A stretch of 51,485 nucleotides of DNA from an uncultured Granulosicoccaceae bacterium (GTDB taxonomy: Bacteria; Pseudomonadota; Gammaproteobacteria; Granulosicoccales; Granulosicoccaceae). Positions 16,718-26,138 of the stretch are shown here, piece after piece. Under the pieces are notes generated by a model that was given only the letters and a program-made list of their open reading frames with translations, had not been told where the DNA came from and did not search any database. How positions within the stretch are numbered: the stretch's first letter is position 1; each line of letters begins with the position of its first letter. The stretch is from assembly GCA_938003855.1 (NCBI GenBank), contig CALKXD010000159.1, positions 1 through 51,485 of the forward strand, in the 5' to 3' direction. The translations under genes and the position numbers were made by a program.

Positions 16718-18175
16718 ATGGAAACTCAAGCAGATATAGCCCTTATTGGTCTGGCCGTAATGGGTCAGAATCTGATTCTGAACATGAACGACCATGGCTA
16801 CACCGTTGTTGCCTACAACCGCACCGCCGCCAAAACCCAGGAGTTTTTGCAAGGTCCGGCTAAAGACACCAATATTATCGGGGCCGAATCCCTGGAGGAG
16901 CTGGTCGGTCTGTTGGCAAAGCCTCGCAAGATCATGATGATGGTTCGAGCCGGAGACGCTGTTGATGCGACCATCGAGCAATTGCTGCCACTGCTCGACG
17001 AGGGCGATCTTATTATCGACGGTGGAAACTCCAACTTCGAAGACTCGCAGCGACGCGCACTGGCATTGCGAGAGAAAAACATGCTGTACATTGGCTCTGG
17101 CGTATCCGGCGGTGAAGAAGGTGCACGCAATGGACCGTCCATTATGCCCGGTGGAAACCCTGCTGCATGGCCCTTAGTCAAAGAACTGTTTCAGTCAATC
17201 AGCGCAAAGACCGACAGTGGCGATCCATGCTGCGAATGGGTTGGCGACAACGGCTCCGGCCACTTCGTGAAAATGGTGCATAACGGCATTGAGTATGGCG
17301 ATATGCAACTGATCTGCGAAGCCTACCATTTTATGAAGTCAGTACTTGGTTTCAGCAATTCACAAATGCAGGCCGTCTTTGAGAAATGGAACCAGCAGGA
17401 GTTAGGCAGCTACCTGATCGAAATATCGGCAGAAATTCTGGGGTTCCAGGAAAACGGCGTATATGTGCTCGATGCCATTGTTGACCGCGCGGGCCAGAAA
17501 GGCACCGGCAAATGGACAGGGATCAACGCCCTGGAACTCGGTGTTCCGCTAACTCTGATCGGAGAGGCGGTCTTCTCCAGATGTCTGTCTGCGATAAAAG
17601 AAGAGCGCATGGGCGCAGAAAAAGTACTGTCCGGTCCGGCCGCAGCTCCGGCACTCGATGACGATACCGACGCTATCGTCAAGCAACTTGGCGATGCGTT
17701 ACTGGCCGCCAAAATCATCTCGTACACGCAGGGTTATATGCTGATGCGCGCCGCCGCTGAGGAATATGACTGGACGCTGGACTATGGCGCAATCGCTCAA
17801 ATGTGGCGTGGTGGCTGTATCATCCGATCTGTATTTCTTGATGACATCAAAAATGCCTATGACAAACAACCGGACCTGACCAACCTGCTGCTCGACGAAT
17901 ACTTCACCAAGGCTATCGACTCAACCCAGAATGGCTGGCGTAAAACAATTGCCATGGCCGTAGAGCACGGCATACCGGTTCCCGCATTGAGTTCAGCACT
18001 GGCGTTTTACGATGGGTACCGCACCGGTCGACTGCCAGCCAACATGCTGCAGGCACAACGCGATTATTTCGGTGCTCACACCTACGAGCGACTTGATAAA
18101 CCGGCTGGTGAACGCTTTCACACCAACTGGACCGGTGAAGGCGGCGATGTCTCCAGCTCAAGCTACGATGCCTGA
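16718..18175 (+). CDS. gnd: 6-phosphogluconate dehydrogenase (decarboxylating)
   Basis: Oxidises 6-phosphogluconate to ribulose-5-phosphate and CO2 with NADP+, in the oxidative pentose phosphate pathway. The 485 residues match the long form. Visible marks are the dinucleotide fold (IALIGLAVMGQNL; Ala replaces the third Gly of G-x-G-x-x-G, as in other 6PGDHs), NRTAAK for the 2'-phosphate of NADP+, GVSGGEEGARNGPSIMPGG, the catalytic Lys/Asn segment GSGHFVKMVHNGIEYGDMQ, and the C-terminal substrate arm near FHTNWTGEGG. An AAGG lies upstream of the ATG. The gene stands alone; no zwf or pgl is adjacent. Confidence 0.97.
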   Translation: METQADIALIGLAVMGQNLILNMNDHGYTVVAYNRTAAKTQEFLQGPAKDTNIIGAESLEELVGLLAKPRKIMMMVRAGDAVDATIEQLLPLLDEGDLIIDGGNSNFEDSQRRALALREKNMLYIGSGVSGGEEGARNGPSIMPGGNPAAWPLVKELFQSISAKTDSGDPCCEWVGDNGSGHFVKMVHNGIEYGDMQLICEAYHFMKSVLGFSNSQMQAVFEKWNQQELGSYLIEISAEILGFQENGVYVLDAIVDRAGQKGTGKWTGINALELGVPLTLIGEAVFSRCLSAIKEERMGAEKVLSGPAAAPALDDDTDAIVKQLGDALLAAKIISYTQGYMLMRAAAEEYDWTLDYGAIAQMWRGGCIIRSVFLDDIKNAYDKQPDLTNLLLDEYFTKAIDSTQNGWRKTIAMAVEHGIPVPALSSALAFYDGYRTGRLPANMLQAQRDYFGAHTYERLDKPAGERFHTNWTGEGGDVSSSSYDA

Positions 18176-18244
18176 CACGCAGGGCTGACTGCAAGCGCAA
18201 TAACAATGGCCGAAAATCCTCCTCAACAGCAGTAGTTTCCAGTG

Positions 18245-18772
18245 CTAGGCAGCGGGGTCTGCCAATGGCCACGATCGAAGCTCGCGATAGCGGACGCCAT
18301 CGCGATCAAGTATCGACTGGTACAGCTGCACTGACTCTACAATACATTGAAAATCAGGGCCCATTAGTGGCGCTGACGGTACTGACTGAGCCTTGCGCGC
18401 AAGCGTTAAGTGCGGCTGATAGTTGCGGCGGCTTACTCTCAGGCCAGCCCGATTTGCGACACGCATGGCGACCTGCGCCAGCGCTGATATTTCAGCGCAA
18501 GCCAGCTTTGGCGCCAGCCACAGTACGGCGGAATCCGGCCAGTAGCCAAGATCATCAAGGGTTAGTTTAAAAGCCGCACAACCCCTCACATCCAGATGCT
18601 CGTCGATCATCTGCAATTGCTTATCAGTGGTGTCCCCTAGAAATGCCAGAGTGACGTGATAGTTCTGCACTGCCACCCGGCGCTGCAGCAGTGGCCAGCA
18701 CAGCGCACACCACCTGTCTATGGCGATGCAGGTTTGCGCATCAGGAACAACGGCTAGAAATGTTCTTTTCAT
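18245..18772 (-). CDS. thpR: RNA 2',3'-cyclic phosphodiesterase (2H/LigT family)
   Basis: A 175-residue 2H phosphoesterase with both H-x-T/S-x motifs: YHVTLAFLG near residue 38 and PHLTLAR near residue 120. The N-terminus (KRTFLAVVP) and length match ThpR/LigT, which opens 2',3'-cyclic phosphates on RNA and can join tRNA half molecules in vitro. Start is the ATG at 18770-18772. The gene converges with gnd and precedes, on the same strand as, no obvious partner; the DUF2007 gene lies 43 bp upstream and may share its transcript. Confidence 0.88.
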   Translation of the reverse strand: MKRTFLAVVPDAQTCIAIDRWCALCWPLLQRRVAVQNYHVTLAFLGDTTDKQLQMIDEHLDVRGCAAFKLTLDDLGYWPDSAVLWLAPKLACAEISALAQVAMRVANRAGLRVSRRNYQPHLTLARKAQSVPSAPLMGPDFQCIVESVQLYQSILDRDGVRYRELRSWPLADPAA

Positions 18773-18815
18773 GACAGCTAACCGGACTGAACAATGCCGG
18801 CAGTAAGGTTATGGT

Positions 18816-19124
18816 TTAATCCAGAAAGGCATTGCAATTCCAGCAGCGACCGAAATTACCGTCTATGGTTTCATCACACTTCGGACAAGGCTGCGGCGGG
18901 CGTTCTTCGAGCTTGCCCTCTTCGTACTCGCGAATAATATCGCGAGCTCGTTGCTCATGCTGCGGCACGGTAATCCATAGCGTAATCACGCCCGAGGGCG
19001 GCAGCTCCCCGGCGGCACCCATCAGATGCTGGCCTTTCATGCAGGCATCCAGCCCGCCGGCTTTTAACTCATCAAGCGCAAGCTGCGCATCGATAATATT
19101 GTCGGCGTCGTAGATCCGAAGCAT
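18816..19124 (-). CDS. DUF2007 protein with C-terminal zinc ribbon
   Basis: 102 residues. The N-terminal 70 form the DUF2007 fold (LRIYDADNIIDAQLALDELKAGG, then GELPPSGVITLWITVPQ), a GlnB-like putative ligand-binding module called a signal-transducing domain in Pfam. The tail has two CxxC knuckles (CPKCDE and CWNCNAF) and so probably binds zinc. Role unknown; it may bind protein or nucleic acid partners. It sits between ygfZ and thpR on the same strand with short gaps. Confidence 0.85.
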   Translation of the reverse strand: MLRIYDADNIIDAQLALDELKAGGLDACMKGQHLMGAAGELPPSGVITLWITVPQHEQRARDIIREYEEGKLEERPPQPCPKCDETIDGNFGRCWNCNAFLD

Positions 19125-19219
19125 CAGTAACCAGGACCGACAATGACACCGGTCAGACGCTCGCCACGCGACCGGACGGAAGATGTTGCGTTCATGAATC
19201 AGCGCCGCTCGTGCAGGAG

Positions 19220-20239
19220 TTAATCGAGTGCATAGGGCAATGTCAGCAACTCCACGGCGTGCGTGGCTTCCTTGTCGGTAAACAGCGTATTTTCTGCTGC
19301 GGCGATAGCGACGACCGCCAGAAAATGAGTCTGCCCTGCACCATTGTTGACCGCATCGACCACTTTACCCACCGGGCTGCTGCCGCCTTCGCTGTAGAGA
19401 TCCGCACCCGCCTGCAGGCCTGCCTCCGCAGACACCTGCGCACGATACATTCGCCGCTTTAATTTGCCAAGGTACTGCATCCGCGCGACGACTTCCTGCC
19501 CCGGAAAACACCCTTTTTTAAAGTTCACCCCGTTGATGTGCTGTAAATTCAGCATCTGCAGGACAAATGCCTCGGTGGTCTCGGCTCCGATGACTGGCAC
19601 ACCCGCCTCTATATTCTGCCAGCGCCAAACTTGCTGACCAGACTCACGGGCAACTTCAGCCGCACTCTGCCAAAGCACTATGGCCTCGGCAATGGGTGCG
19701 ATGACTTCAAAACGAGGATAGTCGCCACGCACCCGCGAGGCGACACAGCCGTTTTTTACCACCGCCGCGTCAAGTTGCTGCGGCATGGCGCCGAGGCTTT
19801 TTTCAAGCACTGCAGTGACAGCATCGCCACTGGCACCGAGACAGATCAGATCATCCTCAAGTTCAATGGTGACTTTGGCCATCAGTACAAACATCTTTAA
19901 TCGCTTGTGCACGGCCTCAACCAGAGCGCCGGGCATCTGCAGTAAATAATGATGCTCGGCCACCCGGACAATGCGAAATAGTGTGATCACCCGCCCCTTC
20001 GGACTGGACCAGGTGCTCAGCTGGCTCGATGCGTCTGTCAACGCAGCGATATCGTTGGAAAACTGCCCCTGGAGGAATTTCTCAGAGTCCTCACCGGTAA
20101 TTTTCAGCACCACATCAGCAGACAAATCGCACAAAGAGTCTTGCACCGGCTCGCTACCGTCTGACGGAAATGCTATTTGCTGGTCCTGAACCACATCGGC
20201 ACCCGCCGACGTCAGGAAATTTTGCCACGCTAAGTTCAT
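19220..20239 (-). CDS. ygfZ: Folate-dependent Fe-S cluster assembly/repair protein (YgfZ/GcvT family)
   Basis: 339 residues of the GcvT-like fold. The diagnostic motif K-G-C-x-P-G-Q-E appears as NFKKGCFPGQEVVARM near residue 240, and LKITGEDSEKFLQGQFSNDI near residue 47 is typical too. YgfZ uses a tetrahydrofolate and the conserved Cys to help build or repair Fe-S enzymes such as MiaB, and succinate dehydrogenase is among the enzymes affected in mutants. Here it is divergent from the sdh operon, with 230 bp before the SDHAF4-like gene, a placement that fits a joint role in complex II maturation. Start is the ATG at 20237-20239. Confidence 0.95.
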   Translation of the reverse strand: MNLAWQNFLTSAGADVVQDQQIAFPSDGSEPVQDSLCDLSADVVLKITGEDSEKFLQGQFSNDIAALTDASSQLSTWSSPKGRVITLFRIVRVAEHHYLLQMPGALVEAVHKRLKMFVLMAKVTIELEDDLICLGASGDAVTAVLEKSLGAMPQQLDAAVVKNGCVASRVRGDYPRFEVIAPIAEAIVLWQSAAEVARESGQQVWRWQNIEAGVPVIGAETTEAFVLQMLNLQHINGVNFKKGCFPGQEVVARMQYLGKLKRRMYRAQVSAEAGLQAGADLYSEGGSSPVGKVVDAVNNGAGQTHFLAVVAIAAAENTLFTDKEATHAVELLTLPYALD

Positions 20240-20291
20240 CGGGATATCTCACCCCTCCTGTAAGAGGAAGTAATTAAAAGGATTATCAAAT

Positions 20292-20301
20292 AGTGTACAC
20301 T
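20292..20301. promoter_or_regulatory. Palindrome AGTGTACACT in the ygfZ/sdh divergent region
   Basis: A perfect 10-bp palindrome lies 53 bp upstream of ygfZ and about 170 bp upstream of the SDHAF4-like gene. Two further GTAC-containing words follow within 30 bp. It is a candidate operator for the divergent pair, but no matching regulator can be named and a 10-bp palindrome is not rare by chance. Confidence 0.3.
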
Positions 20302-20469
20302 TGCTGTACTGAGGTTGGTACGAAATGGGCATGGTTTCTCCGTAATTAAAGAGACGCAACGTCATTTCGGCACCCGATTACCGTCAGTCAAGCGACTCGC
20401 CATTATTCAGACACACTATTGCGCCGGCGAGCGTGAACCAAAAAGCCAAAGAAATCGTATTTACAGACT

Positions 20470-20637
20470 ATGGCAGACGACACCAAGATTCGCTCTCCGG
20501 CAGGCACAGACTCCCCTGATCAGGAAACCCTGCCCACCCCGGAGCAACCAAAACCGGCCGAAACCGGTGGCCCGAAAGGTCTTGAGCCCACGCGCTACGG
20601 CGATTGGGAGCAAAACGGACGCTGCACTGACTTTTGA
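20470..20637 (+). CDS. DUF1674 protein, homologue of succinate dehydrogenase assembly factor 4 (SDHAF4)
   Basis: A 55-codon gene, ATG 20470 to TGA 20637. The N-terminal 30 residues are polar and Pro/Glu-rich; the C-terminal block GGPKGLEPTRYGDWEQNGR plus CTDF is the hallmark of DUF1674, the family of yeast Sdh8 and human SDHAF4. In mitochondria this protein binds flavinylated SdhA, limits its autoxidation and promotes pairing with SdhB. Here it lies 111 bp before sdhC on the same strand, first in the cluster, which strongly supports the same role. No strong Shine-Dalgarno is seen. Its short length makes it easy to overlook. Confidence 0.88.
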   Translation: MADDTKIRSPAGTDSPDQETLPTPEQPKPAETGGPKGLEPTRYGDWEQNGRCTDF

Positions 20638-20748
20638 CGGCCCGGGCAACCACTCCGCTTTGGTCTGTATGAGCTAGCTTCTATTCAGTCATTGCCGCAA
20701 CTCTGGTATTCCGCGGCGCTATAAAATTAACCTCTCTCAGGAAACCCG

Positions 20749-21135
20749 ATGGCCTGGAATGATTCGCGACCTCTGTCGCCACATCTGTCAATCTACAAAC
20801 TACCCCTTACCGCAATGATGTCAGTGCTGCACCGCGGCACCGGTGTAGTGCTCTGCATCGGTACATTATTTCTGGTACTTATTCTGGCATCGGCCGCCAG
20901 CGGCGCTGAAGCCTACGCCAGCACACACTGGTGGGTCAGTTCGTGGTTCGGCTATCTGGTATTGATCGGCTTTACGTTTTCTGTTTACGCACACTTCTGC
21001 AACGGGATTCGCCACCTGATATGGGATCTCGGCTACGGCTTCGATATAAAAAACGCCAGCAAAGGCGCGAAGGTCTCATTCAGCGCAGCCGTCATCCTCA
21101 CCGTCCTCACCTGGATAGTCGCGTTCGCGGCCTAA
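20749..21135 (+). CDS. sdhC: Succinate dehydrogenase cytochrome b556 subunit
   Basis: Membrane anchor of complex II, 128 residues with three transmembrane helices (about 25-50, 65-85, 105-127). RPLSPHLSIYK and HRGTG near the N-terminus are the subunit signature, close to the mitochondrial and alphaproteobacterial type. The b-heme His is expected in SVYAHFCNGIRHLIWD, around residue 84. It binds ubiquinone together with SdhD and SdhB. An AGGAAA lies just upstream of the ATG. sdhD follows after 12 bp. Confidence 0.96.
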   Translation: MAWNDSRPLSPHLSIYKLPLTAMMSVLHRGTGVVLCIGTLFLVLILASAASGAEAYASTHWWVSSWFGYLVLIGFTFSVYAHFCNGIRHLIWDLGYGFDIKNASKGAKVSFSAAVILTVLTWIVAFAA

Positions 21136-21147
21136 CGGAGATTCCAC

Positions 21148-21495
21148 ATGTCTAAATCAGCTCATGGCGGTACCGGCCACTTCTGGGTACAGCGCCTGAC
21201 CGCCGTAGCACTGGTACCACTGACTATCTGGTTTTGTTTTTCGATAGCCTCCATTCCACAGTTGTCGCATACCGCACTGATGGAATGGATGAAGTCCCCA
21301 TTCAGTGCTGCCTTGATGATTCTGGTGATCACGGTCGGGCTCTATCACGGCAAGCTGGGCTTGCAGGTGATACTCGAAGACTACGTAAGCGACAGCAATT
21401 TGCGCATGATCAGTATCGGTGCGATCACCCTGGTGTTTGTGATGTTTGCCATTGTCGGCGTCGTTTCTGTCCTTAAATTATCCCTCGGAGCCTAA
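21148..21495 (+). CDS. sdhD: Succinate dehydrogenase hydrophobic membrane anchor subunit
   Basis: 115 residues, three transmembrane helices. The start (SAHGGTGHFWVQRLTAVALVP) and the heme/quinone-side motif VGLYHGKLGLQVILEDYV, with its heme-ligand candidate His, are typical of SdhD. It pairs with SdhC to hold heme b and anchor the catalytic subunits. Its GGAG-type ribosome site overlaps the end of sdhC and sdhA begins 3 bp after its stop codon, so translation is closely coupled. Confidence 0.95.
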   Translation: MSKSAHGGTGHFWVQRLTAVALVPLTIWFCFSIASIPQLSHTALMEWMKSPFSAALMILVITVGLYHGKLGLQVILEDYVSDSNLRMISIGAITLVFVMFAIVGVVSVLKLSLGA

Positions 21496-21498
21496 GTA

Positions 21499-23277
21499 AT
21501 GTCGTACAACGTTATCAAGCATGAACACGACGTAGTTATTGTCGGTGCCGGTGGCGCCGGCTTGCGCGCAACGCTTGGCATGGCAACCGCAGGCCTGTCA
21601 ACTGCCTGCATTACCAAAGTGTTCCCTACCCGCAGCCATACCGTCGCTGCACAGGGCGGCATGAGCGCTGCGCTGGGCAATATGGGTCCGGATTCATGGC
21701 AGTGGCACATGTACGACACTATCAAGGGATCCGACTGGCTCGGCGATCAGGACGCCATCGAGTATATGTGCCGCGAAGCGATACCGGCCGTCATCGAACT
21801 TGAGCACTATGGCGTACCGTTTTCGCGCACCGACGACGGTAAAATCTACCAGCGTCCATTTGGTGGTATGACCACCAATTTCGGCGAGGGCATTGCGCAG
21901 CGCACGTGTGCTGCCGCCGACCGTACCGGCCATGCCATATTGCACACGTTGTATCAGCAATCACTGAAACACAACGCCGAATTTTTTATCGAATACTTCG
22001 CCACTGATCTGATTATGGACGGCGATGTATGCCGTGGCGTGCTGGCCTGGGATCTGGCCACCGGCGACCTCCACGAATTCCGCGGCCACGAGGTGGTTCT
22101 GGCGACCGGTGGTTGCGGCCGCACGTATTTTTCTGCCACCTCGGCCCACACCTGCACCGGCGACGGCGGCGCCATGGTGTTGCGTGCCAACCTGCCACTG
22201 CAGGATATGGAATTTGTCCAGTTTCACCCCACCGGCATTTATGGCGCCGGCGTGCTTATCACCGAAGGTGTGCGCGGTGAAGGCGGGTATCTGACGAACT
22301 CCGAGGGCGAGCGCTTTATGGAGCGCTATGCACCCAACGCAAAAGATCTGGCATCCCGCGATGTCGTCAGCCGCTCAATGACTCAAGAGATCAACGAGGG
22401 CCGTGGCGTCGGACCTGAAAAGGACCACATCTTCCTCAACCTGATGCACCTTGGACCCGAAGTCATTGACGAGCGACTACCCGGTATCTCGGAGAGTGCA
22501 AAAGTCTTTGCCGGCGTCGACGTCACAAAAGACCCGATCCCGGTTATTCCTACGGTTCACTACAACATGGGCGGCATTCCAACCAATTATCACGGCGAAG
22601 TCGTCACACTGAAGGACGGCGATCCTGATCATGTCGTTGAAGGCTTGATGGCAATCGGCGAAGCCGCGTGTGTCTCTGTCCACGGCGCCAACCGTCTGGG
22701 TTCGAATTCATTGCTCGATATCGTTGTCTTCGGCCGTGCCGCGGCTCTGCGCGCCAAGGAACTGGTTACCGCTGGAGCCCCGCACAAGAAACTCGGCGAC
22801 GAAGTCACCGGCGCACTGATAGATCGACTCGACAAGGTCCGACACGCCAAAGGCAAAACCGGAGCAGCCGAGCTGCGCGATAAAATGCAGCGCACAATGC
22901 AAAGTCGCGCCGCCGTATTTCGCACCGGAGAAACCATGTCGGCCGGCGTCACAGAGCTGCAGGCGGTGGTCGATGGCTGGGAGGATATCGGCGTCAGTGA
23001 CCGCAGCATGGTCTGGAATACCGATTTAGTCGAAACTCTCGAGCTTGAGAATCTGCTGTGTCAGGCGCAAACCATTGTAGAGGGTGCCAATATGCGCACC
23101 GAGTCGCGCGGTGGACATGCACGCGAGGATTACACAGAAAGAGACGACGACAACTGGATGAAGCACACTCTGTCGTGGGTTAAAGACGGCAAGGTGTCAT
23201 TTGATTTCCGGCCAGTGCACATGAACACACTGACGGACGAAGTTGATCCGGTGCCACCCAAAAAGCGTGTCTATTAG
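21499..23277 (+). CDS. sdhA: Succinate dehydrogenase flavoprotein subunit
   Basis: Catalytic subunit of complex II (592 residues), oxidising succinate to fumarate in the TCA cycle. The FAD fold opens as [16 protein letters not shown]; the covalent FAD His lies in [11 protein letters not shown] (about residue 47). Active-site marks are [11 protein letters not shown], the catalytic Arg region [23 protein letters not shown] and [11 protein letters not shown]. The C-terminal helical and cap domains are intact, ending in PPKKRVY. Covalent flavinylation is expected to need the SdhE gene found at the end of this operon. Confidence 0.98.
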   Translation: MSYNVIKHEHDVVIVGAGGAGLRATLGMATAGLSTACITKVFPTRSHTVAAQGGMSAALGNMGPDSWQWHMYDTIKGSDWLGDQDAIEYMCREAIPAVIELEHYGVPFSRTDDGKIYQRPFGGMTTNFGEGIAQRTCAAADRTGHAILHTLYQQSLKHNAEFFIEYFATDLIMDGDVCRGVLAWDLATGDLHEFRGHEVVLATGGCGRTYFSATSAHTCTGDGGAMVLRANLPLQDMEFVQFHPTGIYGAGVLITEGVRGEGGYLTNSEGERFMERYAPNAKDLASRDVVSRSMTQEINEGRGVGPEKDHIFLNLMHLGPEVIDERLPGISESAKVFAGVDVTKDPIPVIPTVHYNMGGIPTNYHGEVVTLKDGDPDHVVEGLMAIGEAACVSVHGANRLGSNSLLDIVVFGRAAALRAKELVTAGAPHKKLGDEVTGALIDRLDKVRHAKGKTGAAELRDKMQRTMQSRAAVFRTGETMSAGVTELQAVVDGWEDIGVSDRSMVWNTDLVETLELENLLCQAQTIVEGANMRTESRGGHAREDYTERDDDNWMKHTLSWVKDGKVSFDFRPVHMNTLTDEVDPVPPKKRVY

Positions 23278-23314
23278 ATCGTCATGAGAAACCGTTACCT
23301 GGAGCATTCCATCA

Positions 23315-24097
23315 ATGGCTGAGTTTACGCTACCGGCAAATTCGATAGTTAAGAAGGGCAAAACCTTCGATGCGCCTGCGGGCGCTACCAATGTTAAAAA
23401 ATTCGACGTCTACCGCTTTGACTCCACCGATGGCAAAAATCCATCCGTGGACAGCTACACCGTTGATCTCGACACCTGCGGGCCGATGATTCTCGACGCC
23501 CTGATCAAGATCAAATCGGAAATCGACCCGACCCTGTCGTTTCGGCGATCCTGCCGCGAAGGTATCTGCGGCTCTTGTGCAATGAACATCGACGGAGCCA
23601 ACACTCTGGCCTGTACGATGGCCATAGAAGATGTAGAAGGCGATGTAAAAGTCTATCCGCTGCCTCATCAGCCAGTGGTCAAAGATCTGGTCTCCGACCT
23701 CACCAACTTTTATCGCCAGTATGAGGCGATCGAACCGTGGCTACAGTCGGACACAAAACCCGCCGGCAATCGGGAGCGCTTGCAGTCAAAAGAAGATCGC
23801 GAAAAACTCGATGGGCTGTACGAATGCATTATGTGTGCATGCTGCTCGACCAGTTGCCCGAGCTATTGGTGGAACAGCGATAAATACCTGGGACCGGCAG
23901 CGCTGCTGGCCGCCTATCGATGGATAGTTGACTCCCGTGACGAAAAAACCGATGAGCGACTGGCAGCGCTTGACGATCCGTTCAAACTTTATCGCTGCCA
24001 CACGATAATGAACTGCGCGACAGTATGTCCCAAGGGTCTCAACCCGGCGCAGGCGATTGCCGACACCAAAAAAATGCTGGTACAGAGCAATCTCTGA
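23315..24097 (+). CDS. sdhB: Succinate dehydrogenase iron-sulfur subunit
   Basis: Carries electrons from FAD to quinone through three Fe-S clusters; 260 residues. The N-terminal ferredoxin domain has [11 protein letters not shown] (2Fe-2S), and the C-terminal domain has [17 protein letters not shown] (4Fe-4S) and [17 protein letters not shown] (3Fe-4S and 4Fe-4S ligands). It lies 37 bp after sdhA. The 3' end overlaps the next frame (sdhE). Confidence 0.98.
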   Translation: MAEFTLPANSIVKKGKTFDAPAGATNVKKFDVYRFDSTDGKNPSVDSYTVDLDTCGPMILDALIKIKSEIDPTLSFRRSCREGICGSCAMNIDGANTLACTMAIEDVEGDVKVYPLPHQPVVKDLVSDLTNFYRQYEAIEPWLQSDTKPAGNRERLQSKEDREKLDGLYECIMCACCSTSCPSYWWNSDKYLGPAALLAAYRWIVDSRDEKTDERLAALDDPFKLYRCHTIMNCATVCPKGLNPAQAIADTKKMLVQSNL

Positions 24098-24353
24098 CAC
24101 CACCCCAGCCAGTCTCGACAAGGGCCGCCTGAAGTGGCTCTGCCGACGTGGCACCCGTGAGCTGGATCGAGCCATGGGCGCCTACCTGCAGCATCATTTC
24201 GACGCTGCAGGGACACAGGAACAGCAGTTGTTTGCAAGCCTCCTGCAGGAGCAGGACCCGGAAATAATGGCGTTAATAAATGAGCCTGATCCCTCCTCCC
24301 GATACCACCCCGTCATTCGAAAGATCCGCGATACCCTTATTGCTGGCGCTTAG
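24057..24353 (+). CDS. sdhE: FAD assembly factor SdhE
   Basis: Helps attach FAD covalently to SdhA; homologue of mitochondrial SDHAF2/Sdh5. The signature R-G-x-x-E is in [20 protein letters not shown], followed by [16 protein letters not shown]. No ATG is available in frame: the first usual start is TTG at 24057, inside sdhB (41-bp overlap), giving 98 residues, about ten longer than E. coli SdhE; initiation at a non-standard codon nearer the sdhB stop cannot be excluded. The position directly after sdhB argues for stoichiometric expression with its client. It also overlaps ygfX by 74 bp. Confidence 0.9.
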   Translation: MPTPKKCWYRAISDTTPASLDKGRLKWLCRRGTRELDRAMGAYLQHHFDAAGTQEQQLFASLLQEQDPEIMALINEPDPSSRYHPVIRKIRDTLIAGA

Positions 24354-24750
24354 ACCGTCTCGCGTCTATCTGGCAACCATCGTAGTCGTTCATGCACTCT
24401 CTATTGCTGCTGTGTTGATTGCGACGATTGCAATCTGGCTTCAGTTGGCGCTGTGCGCACTGGTACTGATCAGCTTGACGATAAACCTGCGACACCATTA
24501 CCGGCCAGTGCAGATAATCTGGCGTACCGGCAATCGCTGGTTTATCAATGACAGCCCCGACGCGGCCGCCCTGCACAGCCTCGACTTTGTATCACGATGG
24601 CTGATCGTCTTAACGCTCACACAGAAAAACCGCCGACATCAAAAGGTCATTATTGCGTTTGATGCACTGCCCGACGACATTTTCCGGTTACTGAGGGTGC
24701 GTTTGAAAATTGAAGGGTTTGCCATTTTAAATCCCTCGGACGACGCCTGA
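24280..24750 (+). CDS. ygfX: YgfX/CptA family inner-membrane protein
   Basis: 156 residues with two adjacent transmembrane helices (about 28-48 and 50-67), then a cytoplasmic domain with the family pattern of a Trp-rich middle (IIWRTGNRWFINDSP) and a C-terminal LPDDIFRLLRVRLKIE. YgfX (CptA) is the partner of SdhE in many Gammaproteobacteria; in E. coli it was reported as a toxin acting on FtsZ/MreB with SdhE (CptB) as antitoxin, and that toxin-antitoxin role is contested. The ATG lies within sdhE. It is last in the sdh cluster. Confidence 0.85.
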   Translation: MSLIPPPDTTPSFERSAIPLLLALRPSRVYLATIVVVHALSIAAVLIATIAIWLQLALCALVLISLTINLRHHYRPVQIIWRTGNRWFINDSPDAAALHSLDFVSRWLIVLTLTQKNRRHQKVIIAFDALPDDIFRLLRVRLKIEGFAILNPSDDA

Positions 24751-24996
24751 ATACCCGTTCAGTAAACGCTGGCATAACGGGAACACCTGTCGGGTGAAAA
24801 GAATTGAGCATTTGCGAAGTTGCGTCGTTGAGGCCTTACGATGCAAATACCATGTGGTCCCTGCACGGATTCACCTACACAGACGCTAACACCACCAGCA
24901 TGGTTGCACGCAATGGCATCTGCCTCGTATTATCGACTTACGGCTCACCCCGTACACTCGCCCCTGAACTTTAGTGAATACCAAGGACTACCCAAA

Positions 24997-25758
24997 GTGA
25001 TCAAGCCAATTCTTCTGGGCGTTAATGTCGACCACGTGGCCACCATTCGCCAGGCCCGCGGGGTCAGCTATCCAGACCCGGTTCATGCAGCACTGCAGGC
25101 CGAACTTGCCGGTGCTGACGGTATCACCATGCACCTGCGTGAGGATCGTCGACACATCCAGGATGCCGACGTCGAGCGCTTTGCCGCCTGCACACAAACC
25201 AAACTGAATTTCGAAATGGCAGCCACCAGTGAGATGCGCGCCATTGCGCTTCGTATCCGCCCGCTGGATGTTTGCATTGTTCCCGAGAAACGTGAGGAAT
25301 TAACCACCGAAGGCGGTCTGGACGTCGCGTCAAACAGCAATGCCATTACCGAGCTCTGCCACGAGCTCGCCGATGAGCAGATCCGCGTCTCGCTGTTTAT
25401 CGACCCCAACGCCGAGCAAATCGATGCCTGCGCCAAAGCCGGCGCCCCTTATATAGAGCTGCACACGGGCAGTTACGCTGAAGCCAGGTTACCCGCAGAG
25501 CAGGCAGTCGAACTTCAAAAAATAACCGAGGCCGCACGTTATGCCGCAAGCCTTGGAATCATAGTCAATGCCGGTCACGGGCTTACACGCTACAATGTCG
25601 CACCGATAGCCGCTATCCCCGAGGTACACGAGCTCAACATCGGCCACTCCTTAATTGCCGACGCGATGTACTGCGGGCTGCCGGAGGCAATACGGCAACT
25701 TCGTAAAATTATGATAGAAGCACGCTACGCTGGTAGCGTCGGCAGCAACCCGCAGTGA
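24997..25758 (+). CDS. pdxJ: Pyridoxine 5'-phosphate synthase
   Basis: Condenses 3-amino-2-oxopropyl phosphate with 1-deoxyxylulose-5-phosphate to form pyridoxine 5'-phosphate (vitamin B6 pathway). The frame runs back to 24841, but GTG at 24997 (VIKPILLGVNVDHVATIRQ) has AAGGA ten bases upstream and gives 253 residues, the normal size. Motifs include the catalytic His in NVDH, MHLREDRRHIQD, the Glu-containing LNFEMAAT and NAGHGLTR. The final TGA overlaps the acpS start (GTGA), the common pdxJ-acpS arrangement. Confidence 0.96.
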   Translation: MIKPILLGVNVDHVATIRQARGVSYPDPVHAALQAELAGADGITMHLREDRRHIQDADVERFAACTQTKLNFEMAATSEMRAIALRIRPLDVCIVPEKREELTTEGGLDVASNSNAITELCHELADEQIRVSLFIDPNAEQIDACAKAGAPYIELHTGSYAEARLPAEQAVELQKITEAARYAASLGIIVNAGHGLTRYNVAPIAAIPEVHELNIGHSLIADAMYCGLPEAIRQLRKIMIEARYAGSVGSNPQ

Positions 25759-26138
25759 TCGTTGGCACCGGTATTGACCTGGTCGAGATATCCCGTATAG
25801 AAGAGGTCTATAAAAAACGTGGCGAGCGCTTTGCCAGCCATGTATTACACGCAGCCGAGTTTCCCGAGTACGAAAAAGCCCCAAACAAAGGCCGCTTGCT
25901 GGCCAAACGCTTCGCCGTCAAAGAAGCAGCCACAAAAGCACTCGGTACCGGCCAGGCGCAAAGTGTGTTGCTGCGACATTTTTATATAGAACACAACGAA
26001 TTCGGCAAACCGCTGTTAAAAGCCGATGGTGAAGCCCAAAGGCTCTGCAACGAACTTGGCATTAACGCCATGCATGTGACTATCGCTGACGAAAACGAGT
26101 ACGCTGTCGCCAGTGTCATATTGGAGAGCAACCCGTGA
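25755..26138 (+). CDS. acpS: Holo-[acyl-carrier-protein] synthase
   Basis: Transfers 4'-phosphopantetheine from CoA to the serine of apo-ACP, needed for fatty acid synthesis. The 127 residues contain the Mg-binding Asp in GTGIDLVEISRI and the second ligand Glu in KRFAVKEAATKALGTG. Start is GTG, overlapping the pdxJ stop; the stop in turn overlaps the truncated hemoglobin start (GTGA). The three genes are therefore likely to be translationally coupled. Confidence 0.97.
   Translation: MIVGTGIDLVEISRIEEVYKKRGERFASHVLHAAEFPEYEKAPNKGRLLAKRFAVKEAATKALGTGQAQSVLLRHFYIEHNEFGKPLLKADGEAQRLCNELGINAMHVTIADENEYAVASVILESNP

Noticed and set aside
20315-20677. 120-codon plus-strand frame upstream of sdhC
   Set aside because: It overlaps the SDHAF4-like gene in another frame, has no family resemblance and no ribosome site.
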